Assembly: GCF_015694525.1 (NCBI RefSeq)
Contig: NZ_JADQDM010000001.1
Coordinates: 1-64,000, forward strand
Direction: 5' to 3'
Length of the DNA: 64,000 bases
From: Hymenobacter ruricola
Lineage (GTDB): Bacteria; Bacteroidota; Bacteroidia; Cytophagales; Hymenobacteraceae
Shown here one piece after another: positions 38,854-52,300 of the stretch. The translations under genes and the position numbers were made by a program. How positions within the stretch are numbered: the first letter of the stretch is position 1; every line of letters starts with the position of its first letter. Under the pieces are notes generated by a model. It saw nothing but the letters and a program-made list of their open reading frames with translations. It was not told where the DNA came from and ran no database searches.

Positions 38854-40044
38854 ATGGCTAAAGAAAATTTCGACCGGTCCAAGCCGCACGTAAACATCGG
38901 TACCATCGGCCACGTCGACCACGGCAAGACCACCCTGACCGCTGCTATCACCATGGTGTTGGCAAACCAGGGCTTGGCCGAAAAGCGTGACTTCTCTTCG
39001 ATTGACAACGCCCCCGAAGAAAAAGAGCGTGGTATCACCATCAACACCGCTCACGTAGAGTACTCCACCAAGAACCGTCACTACGCCCACGTTGACTGCC
39101 CCGGTCACGCTGACTACGTGAAGAACATGGTAACGGGTGCTGCCCAGATGGACGGCGCTATCCTCGTGGTAGCTGCTACCGACGGCCCGATGCCCCAGAC
39201 CCGTGAGCACATCCTGCTCGCCCGTCAGGTAGGTGTTCCCCAGCTGGTGGTGTTCATGAACAAAGTGGACATGGTGGACGACCCCGAGCTCCTCGAGCTG
39301 GTGGAAATGGAAATCCGCGAACTCCTCTCGTTCTACGACTTCGACGGCGACAACATTCCGGTTATCCAGGGTTCGGCCCTCGGCGGCCTGAACGGCGATG
39401 CTAACTGGGTTCCCAAAATCAACGAGCTGATGGACGCGGTTGACTCGTTCATTCCGATTCCCGCTCGTCTGACCGACCTGCCCTTCCTGATGCCGGTTGA
39501 GGACGTGTTCTCGATTACGGGCCGTGGCACTGTGGCCACCGGTCGTATCGAGCGCGGCATCATCAACTCGGGTGAGCAAGTTGACATCCTGGGCATGGGC
39601 GCTGCTGCCGGCCTGAAGTCGACGGTTACGGGTGTGGAAATGTTCCGCAAAATCCTCGACCGTGGCGAAGCTGGTGACAACGTAGGTCTGCTGCTCCGCG
39701 GTATTGAAAAAGAAGCCATCCGTCGCGGCATGGTTATCTGCAAGCCCGGTTCGGTAACTCCTCACCAGAAGTTCAAGGCTGAAGTCTACGTTCTCTCGAA
39801 AGAGGAAGGTGGCCGCCACACCCCGTTCTTCAACAACTACCGTCCGCAGTTCTACCTGCGCACCACCGACGTTACCGGCATCATCTCCCTCCCCGAGGGC
39901 GTTGAAATGGTAATGCCCGGCGACAACATCACCATCACCGTTGAGCTCATCAACAAGGTGGCAATGGAGAAAGGCCTCCGCTTCGCTATCCGTGAGGGGG
40001 GCCGTACGGTAGGTGCCGGGCAGGTAACCGAAGTTCTCGACTAG
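38854..40044 (+). CDS. tuf: Elongation factor Tu
   Basis: This encodes 396 residues. It carries aminoacyl-tRNA to the ribosome as a GTPase. The P-loop GHVDHGKTT (18-26), the switch region [21 protein letters not shown] and NKVDMVDD are all present, then two beta-barrel domains. It has the T-ending and C-ending codon bias of highly expressed genes. It is cotranscribed with three tRNAs and ended by a strong hairpin. The single tuf copy here is apart from fusA. Confidence 0.98.
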   Translation: MAKENFDRSKPHVNIGTIGHVDHGKTTLTAAITMVLANQGLAEKRDFSSIDNAPEEKERGITINTAHVEYSTKNRHYAHVDCPGHADYVKNMVTGAAQMDGAILVVAATDGPMPQTREHILLARQVGVPQLVVFMNKVDMVDDPELLELVEMEIRELLSFYDFDGDNIPVIQGSALGGLNGDANWVPKINELMDAVDSFIPIPARLTDLPFLMPVEDVFSITGRGTVATGRIERGIINSGEQVDILGMGAAAGLKSTVTGVEMFRKILDRGEAGDNVGLLLRGIEKEAIRRGMVICKPGSVTPHQKFKAEVYVLSKEEGGRHTPFFNNYRPQFYLRTTDVTGIISLPEGVEMVMPGDNITITVELINKVAMEKGLRFAIREGGRTVGAGQVTEVLD

Positions 40045-40066
40045 TTTTAGCTCAACCGCTGAATGT

Positions 40067-40098
40067 GAAAACGCCCCCGAGTAATCGGGGGCGTTTTC
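40067..40098 (+). terminator. tuf terminator
   Basis: A perfect 14-bp stem (gaaaacgcccccga / tcgggggcgttttc) with a GTAA tetraloop lies 22 nt after the tuf stop codon. Confidence 0.92.
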
Positions 40099-40204
40099 GC
40101 GTTTATACCAAAAGATAAGTTTTTTGTCCTGACGTTGGATAACAGACTTTCTATTATTACGTTTGAGCATAGCAATGTTGCTTAAAACTAACCATCATAA
40201 TGCC

Positions 40205-40813
40205 ATGTTGAAAAAAATGAGAGTCACAATATTGGGTTCGCTAACACTTTTTGGGGTGTTGACCCTGTCTTGCCAGAAGGAGCAAGACCCCACCGTGCCC
40301 ATGGCTCAGCACGTAACGGTGAAACAAAGTGCCAATGAGGACTTGGTTGGGGTGATGGCTGCCGACCAACTGGTCAAGGATTACATCCTCGCCGACGTCA
40401 ACTTTGCCAAAGAGTATGCGGTGTGGTACAATGGCCTAGCGCCGGCGGAACAGCAGCAGCGCAAAGCGGAAATTGACCACGCTGTCGAAACGGGGCAGGG
40501 CGTCTCGGACCCTGCGCACACTGCACAGGAAACCGCCGCTTACAATGAGTCGCAGCAGCGCCGCATGGACGAGATAAAGCAAAAGTATCCCCAACTCGCC
40601 GCACTCAGCCCCACCGAGTATGCGGACATTCAAGCCCGGGTTTATGACCGGGTCGTTGAAGGTTACCAACCCCAGCAATTTGCAGATGGATGTGTACGAG
40701 CTCTGAGCATGTGCCTAACATGGTGTCGGGGACAAAATGGAGGAGCATCCTGTGGACAAGCATGTTGGGTGGGCTACTATGCTTGTAAGTGGGATAGAGA
40801 ACAGTCAGCGTAG
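40205..40813 (+). CDS. Lipoprotein with six-cysteine tail, copy A of a duplicated pair
   Basis: This encodes about 202 residues. The start at 40205 (or 40217) gives a signal peptide with lipobox VLTLSCQKEQ. The middle (from SANEDLVGVMAADQL to VVEGYQPQQ) is helical and charged and is identical at DNA level to copy B. The C terminus has six cysteines spaced CX6CX3CX8CX3CX6C (from GCVRALSMC to YYACK), a twin CX3C layout that could form a disulphide-stapled hairpin. No known family is recognised. It is inserted between tuf and tRNA-Trp, where related genomes usually have none. Confidence 0.75.
   Translation: MLKKMRVTILGSLTLFGVLTLSCQKEQDPTVPMAQHVTVKQSANEDLVGVMAADQLVKDYILADVNFAKEYAVWYNGLAPAEQQQRKAEIDHAVETGQGVSDPAHTAQETAAYNESQQRRMDEIKQKYPQLAALSPTEYADIQARVYDRVVEGYQPQQFADGCVRALSMCLTWCRGQNGGASCGQACWVGYYACKWDREQSA
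40325..40678 (+). repeat. 354-bp direct repeat, copy 1 (inside lipoprotein A)
   Basis: By eye this segment is identical, base for base, to 40981-41334, 656 bp downstream. It runs from caaagtgccaatgagg to accaaccccagcaa and stays in the same reading frame (118 codons). Flanking sequence on both sides differs. Confidence 0.9.
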
Positions 40814-40866
40814 AAAATAGCAAAAAAGCACTAATATTTTGAATGATTGAATTTTACTTTAAGCCA

Positions 40867-41472
40867 ATGTTTGCAAACACGAAATTCACAATACTGTGTG
40901 CCTACCTGTTTCTTGGGGCATTAGCTTTCTCTTGTCAAAAAGAAAAAGACGTTACCTCTGAACTTGTTGCAACAAAAATGCAAAGTGCCAATGAGGACTT
41001 GGTTGGGGTGATGGCTGCCGACCAACTGGTCAAGGATTACATCCTCGCCGACGTCAACTTTGCCAAAGAGTATGCGGTGTGGTACAATGGCCTAGCGCCG
41101 GCGGAACAGCAGCAGCGCAAAGCGGAAATTGACCACGCTGTCGAAACGGGGCAGGGCGTCTCGGACCCTGCGCACACTGCACAGGAAACCGCCGCTTACA
41201 ATGAGTCGCAGCAGCGCCGCATGGACGAGATAAAGCAAAAGTATCCCCAACTCGCCGCACTCAGCCCCACCGAGTATGCGGACATTCAAGCCCGGGTTTA
41301 TGACCGGGTCGTTGAAGGTTACCAACCCCAGCAACTCCTAGGTAGCGGCTGTATTGCATTCTATTATAGGTGCAAAGACTATTGCCGGAACTCCGGTCAA
41401 GGTTATAAATGTCTGGATGCATGCACTGCTGGGTATTATGCTTGCATAGCAGAGAATCCTAGTAAGTGGTAA
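40867..41472 (+). CDS. Lipoprotein with six-cysteine tail, copy B of a duplicated pair
   Basis: This encodes about 201 residues from ATG 40867, giving the signal FTILCAYLFLGALAFSCQKE with a lipobox. Signal and tail differ from copy A, but the central 118 codons are identical. The tail keeps the same cysteine spacing, CX6CX3CX8CX3CX6C (GCIAFYYRC to YYACI), on an otherwise different sequence. A terminator follows 24 bp after the stop. The conserved cysteines under sequence change suggest selection on the fold and variation of its surface. Function unknown. Confidence 0.75.
   Translation: MFANTKFTILCAYLFLGALAFSCQKEKDVTSELVATKMQSANEDLVGVMAADQLVKDYILADVNFAKEYAVWYNGLAPAEQQQRKAEIDHAVETGQGVSDPAHTAQETAAYNESQQRRMDEIKQKYPQLAALSPTEYADIQARVYDRVVEGYQPQQLLGSGCIAFYYRCKDYCRNSGQGYKCLDACTAGYYACIAENPSKW
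40981..41334 (+). repeat. 354-bp direct repeat, copy 2 (inside lipoprotein B)
   Basis: This is the second copy of the segment at 40325-40678. Identity including third codon positions implies very recent duplication or gene conversion. Confidence 0.9.
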
Positions 41473-41496
41473 TCCATAGATTTATGCTTTTTGAAT

Positions 41497-41534
41497 AAAA
41501 AAGCCGCTCTCGATGTTTCGGGAGCGGCTTTTTT
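41497..41534 (+). terminator. Terminator after lipoprotein B
   Basis: A 13-bp stem (aaaaaagccgctc / gagcggctttttt) with extra inner pairs and a T6 run isolates the lipoprotein pair from the tRNA-Trp unit. Confidence 0.88.
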
Positions 41535-41555
41535 ACGCTGAAACAGAAGGGCATA

Positions 41556-41587
41556 TTTGTTTTGTCCGCTGTTTCTCTTACCTTTGC
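41556..41587 (+). promoter_or_regulatory. Promoter of tRNA-Trp-secE-nusG-rpl unit
   Basis: TTTG at 41556-41559, a spacer of exactly 19 nt and TACCTTTGC at 41579-41587 give a full match to the Bacteroidota consensus, 41 nt before the tRNA. Confidence 0.8.
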
Positions 41588-41627
41588 ACTCCCTTTGGCG
41601 AAATACGCTGGGTGGGAATGTTTAAAA

Positions 41628-41698
41628 ACGAGTGTAGTTCAAGGGTAGAATAGAGGTCTCCAAAACCTTTGATGGGAGTTCGAATCTCTCCACTCGTG
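41628..41698 (+). tRNA. tRNA-Trp (anticodon CCA)
   Basis: The acceptor stem ACGAGTG/CACTCGT is perfect. The anticodon loop CTCCAAA holds CCA at 41660-41662. The TPsiC arm reads GGGAGTTCGAATCTCTC. Placement directly before secE is usual in Bacteroidota. Confidence 0.95.
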
Positions 41699-41761
41699 CA
41701 CTTTGGGCCGGTTGGCCCGCTCCATGTTGTTATCAGCGGCAACGCTGTTTTTTATCACCCA

Positions 41762-41956
41762 ATGGACAAACTGAGCAATTACTTCCGCACCACCATCGAA
41801 GAGATGCGCTACAACGTGACGTGGCCCTCGACGACGGAACTGCAAAAAAGCGCCGGCTTGGTGCTGATTGGTTCGCTCGTGTTTGCCATCGTGGTAGGCA
41901 TCATGGATGTCAGCTTTGAGTCGGTACTTAAAGCATTTTACAACTCGTTTCGCTAG
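41762..41956 (+). CDS. secE: Preprotein translocase subunit SecE
   Basis: This encodes 64 residues, the short single-helix form. An amphipathic N terminus (EEMRYNVTWPSTTELQKS) with the conserved WPS motif leads into one membrane helix (GLVLIGSLVFAIVVGIMD). It clamps the SecY channel. I chose the start at 41762; the frame upstream runs back through the tRNA. nusG follows 12 bp on. Confidence 0.93.
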   Translation: MDKLSNYFRTTIEEMRYNVTWPSTTELQKSAGLVLIGSLVFAIVVGIMDVSFESVLKAFYNSFR

Positions 41957-41968
41957 TCAGCAATCAAG

Positions 41969-42535
41969 ATGGGCGAATTGAAATGGTATGTGGTGCGCTC
42001 CGTGAGCGGCCAGGAAAAGAAAGCCAAAAACTACCTCGAAACGGAGCTCGGCCGGCACAACCTGACCGAGCTCGTGCCACAGGTACTGATTCCAGTGGAA
42101 AAGGTGTTCGAGATGCGCAACGGCAAGAAGCGCGTCCGCGAGCGGAACCTCTACCCCGGTTACATCATCATCCATGCTGACCTCGGGCACGGGGAAGTGG
42201 ACCACATCATCACCAGCACGCCCGGCGTGATTGGTTTCCTCGGCGACAAAGACAAGAAGGACGCCACGAACAACAAACCTGTTCCGCTGCACATCTCGGA
42301 AGTGAATCGCATCCTCGGCATCGTGGATGAGGCCGAGCAGCAGGCCGACGCTACCCTCGACAAGCCTTACGTAGTGGGCGAACTCGTGAAAGTGGTGGAC
42401 GGTCCGTTCAATGGCTTCTCTGGCAACGTGGACGAAGTATTTGAAGAGCGCAAGAAGCTCAATGTAGTCGTAAAGATTTTCGGCCGTTCGCAACCGGTAG
42501 AACTCAGCTATACCCAAGTAGAAAAAGAGGTTTAA
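41969..42535 (+). CDS. nusG: Transcription termination/antitermination factor NusG
   Basis: This encodes 188 residues. The N-terminal NGN domain starts WYVVRSVSGQEKKAKNYLE and contains RERNLYPGYIIIHAD. The KOW motif (VGELVKVVDGPFNGFSG) is near residue 135. It binds RNA polymerase and couples it to Rho or the ribosome. It lies between secE and rplK as usual. Confidence 0.96.
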   Translation: MGELKWYVVRSVSGQEKKAKNYLETELGRHNLTELVPQVLIPVEKVFEMRNGKKRVRERNLYPGYIIIHADLGHGEVDHIITSTPGVIGFLGDKDKKDATNNKPVPLHISEVNRILGIVDEAEQQADATLDKPYVVGELVKVVDGPFNGFSGNVDEVFEERKKLNVVVKIFGRSQPVELSYTQVEKEV

Positions 42536-42654
42536 CCTCGTCAATTATACCACGTCAGTTATTTACTCCGAACTGGCGGGGCTTCCAAACAGGAGTTTAT
42601 ACCAACTGAGGCAAGCGCGAGTTACGACGCAGGAGCCACAGCCTAATCAATCAA

Positions 42655-43098
42655 ATGGCCAAAGAAATCAGAGGTTATCTGCGTCTGCAGATAAAGGGAG
42701 GCGCCGCGAACCCTTCGCCGCCGGTAGGACCTGCACTTGGTAGCAAAGGCTTGAACATCATGGAGTTTTGCAAGCAGTTCAATGCTCGCACCCAAGATAA
42801 AGCCGGCCAAGTTTGTCCTGTACTCATCACCATGTACACCGACAAGTCGTTCGACTTCGTGGTGAAGACGGCACCGGCTCCGGTGTTGCTCATGGAAGCT
42901 GCCAAGCTGCAGAGCGGTTCGAAAGAGCCGAACCGTAACAAGGTGGGCTCCGTGACGTGGGACCAAATCCGTACCATCGCCGAGACGAAAATGCCCGACT
43001 TGAACGCCTTTAAGGTGGAGTCGGCCATGAAGCAGGTAGCTGGTACGGCCCGTAGCATGGGCATTACCATCAAGGGCGACTCTCCTTTTGCTGAATAA
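42655..43098 (+). CDS. rplK: Ribosomal protein L11
   Basis: This encodes 147 residues. It forms part of the GTPase-associated centre on 23S rRNA. The signature [21 protein letters not shown] and the C-terminal RNA-binding part ([20 protein letters not shown]) are intact. rplA follows after 20 bp. Confidence 0.97.
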   Translation: MAKEIRGYLRLQIKGGAANPSPPVGPALGSKGLNIMEFCKQFNARTQDKAGQVCPVLITMYTDKSFDFVVKTAPAPVLLMEAAKLQSGSKEPNRNKVGSVTWDQIRTIAETKMPDLNAFKVESAMKQVAGTARSMGITIKGDSPFAE

Positions 43099-43118
43099 TT
43101 AAACGGAGAAACGAACAG

Positions 43119-43817
43119 ATGGCACAAGTAAGCAAAAAGCGCAAGGAAGCCCTTGCCAAACACGACCTGACGCAAGTGCGCAGCCTCGTGGAAGCCGCCA
43201 AAGTGGTGAAGGACATTACCTACACCAAGTTTGACGCCTCGGTAGATATCGACGTTCGCCTCGGCGTGGACCCCCGCAAAGCGGACCAAATGGTTCGTGG
43301 CGTGGCCACCCTGCCCCACGGCACCGGCAAAACCGTTCGTGTACTGGCCCTCGTGACTCCTGACAAGGAGGCCGAAGCCACTGCCGCCGGCGCCGACTTC
43401 GTGGGCTTGGACGACTATATCTCGAAAATCGAGAAAGGCTGGACCGACATCGACGTCATCATCACCATGCCGGCCGTAATGGCCAAAGTGGGTCGCCTGG
43501 GCCGCGTGCTCGGTCCCCGTGGTCTGATGCCGAACCCGAAGTCGGGCACCGTAACGACCGATGTAGCCAAGGCTGTGCAGGAAGTGAAAGCTGGTAAAAT
43601 CGACTTCAAAGTTGACAAAACCGGCATCATCCACTGCTCGGTTGGTAAAGTATCGTTCGATGAGAAAATGCTGGCCGAAAACGCGCTGGAAGTAATCCAG
43701 ACGCTGGGTCGCCTGAAGCCTTCTTCGTCGAAAGGCACCTACATCAAGAGCATCACGCTCTCGAGCACGATGTCGCCCGCCGTTCCGGTGGACAGCCAAG
43801 TAAATTCCGCTAACTAA
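43119..43817 (+). CDS. rplA: Ribosomal protein L1
   Basis: This encodes 232 residues. L1 builds the mobile stalk near the E site and in many bacteria represses its own operon. [20 protein letters not shown] and the C-terminal [16 protein letters not shown] are diagnostic. It begins 20 bp after rplK and is followed by rplJ after 15 bp. Confidence 0.97.
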   Translation: MAQVSKKRKEALAKHDLTQVRSLVEAAKVVKDITYTKFDASVDIDVRLGVDPRKADQMVRGVATLPHGTGKTVRVLALVTPDKEAEATAAGADFVGLDDYISKIEKGWTDIDVIITMPAVMAKVGRLGRVLGPRGLMPNPKSGTVTTDVAKAVQEVKAGKIDFKVDKTGIIHCSVGKVSFDEKMLAENALEVIQTLGRLKPSSSKGTYIKSITLSSTMSPAVPVDSQVNSAN

Positions 43818-43832
43818 TTAAATCAACCAAAC

Positions 43833-44381
43833 ATGACCCGGGAAGAAAAACAAGCCCTCGTGGATGAGTTGAGCGGAAAAATGCAATCGCACAACTCGTT
43901 CTACATTGTCGATGCTTCGGTAATGTCGGTAGCGAAAATCAACGACTTCCGTCGCCTGGCGTTCAACCGCGGCCTGGAATACAAGGTGTACAAAAACACC
44001 TTTATCCGGAAAGCACTAGACACCCTCGGCCACGACACGTCGGAAATGGATGCCGCGCTGAAAGGCCAGTCGGGAGTGCTGTTCTCCACGGAGAGCGGTT
44101 CGGCTCCTGCCAAATTGCTGCGCGACTTCTACAAAGCTCAAAACTACGCCCGTGGGGTGGAGCCCAAGCCCGTGCTGAAAGGCGCTTATGTGGATGCCAG
44201 CATCTACATCGGCTCGAGCCAGCTCGAGACTTTGACTACCATCAAAGGCAAACAGGAATTGCTCGGTGAACTCATCGGTCTGCTCCAGTCGCCCGCCAAA
44301 AACGTTATCTCTGCTCTGTCGAGCGGCGGCAACAAACTGGCTGGTATCCTCAAAACGCTTTCCGAGAAAGAGGCCGCCTAA
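43833..44381 (+). CDS. rplJ: Ribosomal protein L10
   Basis: This encodes 182 residues. It anchors the L7/L12 dimers to the ribosome. The N-terminal domain (YIVDASVMSVAKINDFRR, KVYKNTFIRKAL) is clear and the C-terminal helix carries LIGLLQSPAKNVISAL. Only 15 bp separate it from rplA, so no long L10 leader is possible there. Confidence 0.96.
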   Translation: MTREEKQALVDELSGKMQSHNSFYIVDASVMSVAKINDFRRLAFNRGLEYKVYKNTFIRKALDTLGHDTSEMDAALKGQSGVLFSTESGSAPAKLLRDFYKAQNYARGVEPKPVLKGAYVDASIYIGSSQLETLTTIKGKQELLGELIGLLQSPAKNVISALSSGGNKLAGILKTLSEKEAA

Positions 44382-44448
44382 GCGCCAACTCTCTTTTTCG
44401 ACTTCAATAACAAATTTTCAACAACACTTTTTTTAACAATCTACAGAA

Positions 44449-44829
44449 ATGGCAGATTTGAAAGCATTCGCTGAGCAGCTCGTAAACCTGACGGTGAAAG
44501 AAGTAAACGAATTGGCAGGCATCCTGAAGGACGAGTACGGCATCGAGCCCGCTGCTGCTGCTCCTGTAATGATGCAAGGTGGCGGCGGCGCTGCTGCTGC
44601 TGAAGCTCCTGAGGAGAAGACGGCATTCGACGTTATCCTGAAAGCTGCCGGTGGCCAGAAGCTGGCTGTTGTGAAACTGGTGAAAGACCTGACCGGCCTG
44701 GGCCTGAAAGAGGCTAAGGAACTGGTTGACGGCGCTCCCAAGCCCGTGAAAGAAGGTGTAGCCAAAGACGAGGCTGAGTCGCTGAAGAAGCAACTCGAAG
44801 AAGCCGGTGCTGAAGTAGAGGTTAAGTAA
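44449..44829 (+). CDS. rplL: Ribosomal protein L7/L12
   Basis: This encodes 126 residues. An N-terminal dimerisation helix ([18 protein letters not shown]), an Ala-rich hinge ([18 protein letters not shown]) and the factor-binding domain ([36 protein letters not shown]) are in order. It recruits translation GTPases. A terminator-like attenuator follows before rpoB. Confidence 0.97.
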   Translation: MADLKAFAEQLVNLTVKEVNELAGILKDEYGIEPAAAAPVMMQGGGGAAAAEAPEEKTAFDVILKAAGGQKLAVVKLVKDLTGLGLKEAKELVDGAPKPVKEGVAKDEAESLKKQLEEAGAEVEVK

Positions 44830-44873
44830 TTTCTGCTCCTGAAGCATCTCCGGACCCGCTTCAAATAAGGATT

Positions 44874-44900
44874 AGACCTGGCAACTTAGCCAGGTCTTTT
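44874..44900 (+). terminator. Attenuator between rplL and rpoB
   Basis: A 9-bp stem (agacctggc / gccaggtct) with a 6-nt loop and TTTT lies 44 nt after rplL. It likely lowers read-through from ribosomal protein genes into rpoBC, as known for this operon in other bacteria. Confidence 0.75.
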
Positions 44901-45066
44901 CCTGTTTGTAGCGTGTCAACCGCGCGAGCTACCCGGTTCGCGCTTTTGCTATGTCAGCTAACCATCTTGTTGCACAGGTGGTTGGGGAGTGCGCTGCACC
45001 GCTGACGAGCCGCCACCCCGGCTTCCCACTTTACGCTTCTGTGTCCATCTTATAATCCCCATCGCA

Positions 45067-48966
<3,900 letters not shown>

Positions 48967-48967
48967 C

Positions 48968-49043
48968 TAGTTGTTAGTTGCTTGTTGTCAGTTGTCAGGT
49001 TCTTTATTGAAACCAACAACTGACAACAAGCAACTAACAACTA
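48968..49043. repeat. Perfect 28-bp inverted repeat with heptad-repeat arms (GTTGNNN), rpoB/rpoC junction
   Basis: The arms at 48968-48995 and 49016-49043 are exact reverse complements with a 20-nt loop. Each arm is four degenerate 7-bp units (GTTGTTA, GTTGCTT, GTTGTCA, GTTGT). It starts 2 bp after the rpoB stop. No T-run follows. It shares its GTTGNNN unit with the element at 34121-34220. Confidence 0.92.
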
Positions 49044-49380
49044 AACTGTCCGGCAGACAATAAGAGTAGCTGATTGAGCCACTCTGGTAAAAGAAGGTGA
49101 GAAAACGCTTCGGTGAAAGAGGAGCGGGGGCTGTTCCGAGATATGGTCAGTGCAGCAGCAAACCCCCAGTGAATCTTAATCGAAGGCCTTTTCATCATTC
49201 CGCCTTGTCAGCAGTTTTAATTTTTCGACCTTTTCAGAGTGCCTTTGCCCGACATACCTATCTGTTAAGCAAAGGCACTTTTTGAAGCGTCAACCTGTTT
49301 TGATTCTCTTGCGCCCTTCTGGCGAACGGCGAAGAATCAGGCAGCTCAAAGCCAACAGCTACTAGCTCAACCCCAATCAA
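49044..49380 (+). other. Remainder of the rpoB-rpoC spacer
   Basis: This 337-bp stretch holds a terminator-like hairpin at 49238-49283 and otherwise no gene I can support. A frame at 49097-49285 has no recognisable features. The spacer of 414 bp in all is longer than usual for rpoB-rpoC. A promoter for rpoC may lie here, but I see no clean TAnnTTTG box. Confidence 0.5.
49238..49283 (+). terminator. Terminator-like hairpin upstream of rpoC
   Basis: The arms agtgcctttgc (49238-49248) and gcaaaggcact (49269-49279) pair over 11 bp around a 20-nt loop. A T5 run ends the second arm. If active it attenuates transcription from rpoB into rpoC, 98 bp before the rpoC start. Confidence 0.65.
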
Positions 49381-52300
49381 ATGGCTTTCGCAAAAAACAA
49401 GAAAGTAGTTCAGGACTTCTCCAAAGTCACCATCTCGCTGGCCTCGCCCGAAGCAATTCTGGAGCGCAGCACCGGCGAAGTGGTGAAGCCTGAAACCATT
49501 AACTACCGCACCTACAAGCCCGAAATGGGTGGCTTGTTCTGCGAGCGGATTTTCGGTCCGGTAAAGGACTGGGAATGCCACTGCGGTAAGTACAAGCGCA
49601 TCCGCTACAAGGGCATCATCTGCGACCGTTGCGGCGTGGAGGTGACCGAGAAGAAGGTGCGTCGCGAGCGCATGGGCCACATCGAACTGGTGGTGCCTGT
49701 TGCGCACATCTGGTACTTCAAATCGCTCCCCAACAAAATCGGCTACCTGCTGGGCCTGCCCACCAAGAAGCTCGACCAGATTATCTATTACGAGCGGTAC
49801 GTCGTGGTTCAGCCCGGTTCGCTGGCTGAAGAAGGCGTGCAAGTGCTCGACTTCCTCACGGAAGATGAATACTTGGACATCATCGATAAACTCCCCCGGG
49901 AGAACCAGATGCTGCCCAACGAGGACCCCAACAAGTTCATCGCCCGCATGGGTGCCGATGCCCTGCACATGCTGCTGGAGCGCATCAACCTGGACGAGTT
50001 GAGCTACTCGCTGCGCGACTCCGCAGCCCACGAAACCTCGCAGCAGCGTAAGGCTGAGGCGTTGAAGCGTCTGCGCGTGGTGGAAGCTTTCCGTGACGCC
50101 GCCACCCGCATCGAGAACAAGCCCGAGTGGATGGTAATCCGCATGGTGCCGGTGATTCCGCCGGAACTGCGCCCCCTCGTGCCGTTGGACGGTGGCCGTT
50201 TCGCCACGTCCGACTTGAACGACCTGTACCGTCGCGTTATCATCCGCAACAACCGCCTCAAGCGCCTGATTGAAATCAAAGCGCCCGAGGTGATTCTGCG
50301 GAACGAGAAGCGCATGCTACAGGAAGCTGTTGACTCGCTCTTCGATAACTCGCGTAAGGTGAACGCCGTGCGCGCCGAAGGCAACCGCGCCCTGAAGTCG
50401 CTGTCCGATATGCTGAAAGGCAAGCAGGGCCGCTTCCGTCAGAACCTGCTCGGTAAGCGTGTCGACTACTCGGGTCGTTCGGTAATCGTCGTGGGTCCGG
50501 AGCTGAAGCTGCACGAGTGCGGTCTGCCTAAGAATATGGCGGCCGAGCTGTTCAAGCCGTTCATCATCCGCAAGCTCATCGAGCGCGGCATTGTGAAGAC
50601 GGTGAAGTCGGCTAAGAAGATTGTGGACCGCAAGGACGCCGTGGTGTGGGACATCCTGGAAAATGTGCTGAAAGGCCACCCGGTGCTCCTCAACCGTGCT
50701 CCTACGCTGCACCGCTTGGGCATCCAGGCGTTCCAGCCGCGTCTCATCGAGGGCAAGGCTATCCAGCTGCACCCCCTCGTTTGTACGGCTTTTAACGCTG
50801 ACTTTGACGGTGACCAGATGGCTGTGCACGTGCCCCTCGGCCCGGCCGCTATCCTGGAAGCCTCCATGCTCATGCTGGCGTCGCACAACATCCTGAACCC
50901 CGCCAACGGCGCGCCCATCGCGGTACCGTCGCAGGACATGGTTCTGGGTCTGTACTACGTGACCAAAGGCAAGCGCAGCACCGAAAACGAGACGATTCAG
51001 GGCGAAGGCCGTGTGTTCTACTCGGATGAAGAAGTGGTAATTGCCATCAATGAAGGCCAGCTCTCGAAGCACGCATACATTAAGGTGCGTACGCAGGTTC
51101 GCGACGAAAACGATGACCTCGTAACCAAAGTGGTGGAAACCGTGGCTGGCCGCGTGCTCTTCAACCAGCTGGTGCCGGAGGAAGTAGGTTTCGTGGACGA
51201 GCTGCTGACCAAGAAGAAGCTCCAGCAAATCATTTCGCTGGTGTTCAAGCGCACGGGCATGGCCCGCACCGCACAGTTCCTCGATGACATCAAAACCCTC
51301 GGTTTCCAGTCGGCCTACAAAGGCGGTCTGAGCATGGGTCTCGGCGACATCAATATCCCGAAAGAGAAGGATGAGCTGGTGAAGCAGGCACAAGCCGACG
51401 TGGCGGCCGTAACCCAGAACTACCAGATGGGTCTGATTACGGACAACGAGCGTTACAATCAGGTTATCGACATCTGGACGCGCATCAACAACCAAATTAC
51501 GGAAACGTTGATGGGCCGTCTGGAGAAGGAAAACCAGGGCTTCAACTCCATCTACATGATGATGCACTCGGGAGCCCGTGGCTCGCGCGAGCAGATTCGT
51601 CAGCTGGGCGGTATGCGTGGTCTGATGGCCAAGCCCCAGAAGTCGCTGCAAGGCTCGATTGGCGAGATTATCGAAAACCCGATTCTGTCGAACTTCAAAG
51701 AAGGCCTCGACGTAATCGAGTACTTCATCTCGACGCACGGTGCCCGTAAAGGTCTGGCTGACACGGCTCTAAAGACGGCTGACGCCGGCTACCTGACCCG
51801 TCGTCTGGTGGACGTTTCGCAGGACGTGATTGTGAACGAGCAAGACTGCGGTACCCTACGCGGCATCGAGACCTTCGCGTTGAAAGACAACGAGGACATC
51901 GTGGAGCCGCTGTCGGAGCGTATCCTCGGCCGCGTGACGGTGCACGACATCGTGGACCCGAACACCAACGAGGTGCTCCTGGCTTCCGGCTCGGAAATCA
52001 AGGAAGACACCACGCGTCGCATCGACATCGCGGGCATTGAGTCGGTGGAAATCCGTTCGGTGCTGACCTGCGAAAGCAAGCGCGGCATCTGCGCCAAGTG
52101 CTACGGCCGCAACCTGGCTTCGGGCCGCATGGTGCAGCGTGGCGAGGCCGTGGGTGTTATCGCCGCTCAGTCGATTGGTGAGCCCGGCACGCAGCTGACC
52201 CTGCGTACCTTCCACGTAGGTGGTACGGCTTCCAACATCGCCGTTGAGTCGAGCATCAAAGCCAAATTCGCGGGTGTGGTTGAATTCGAAGACGTTCGTA

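Noticed and set aside
40398..41334. Pairs of identical minus-strand ORFs in the lipoprotein pair (40398-40604 = 41054-41260; 40436-40678 = 41092-41334)
   Set aside because: They are identical only because the 354-bp direct repeat is duplicated. They are shadows, not conserved antisense genes.
43818..43832. L10 leader (autoregulatory RNA) upstream of rplJ
   Set aside because: The rplA-rplJ gap is only 15 bp, too short for the structured leader.
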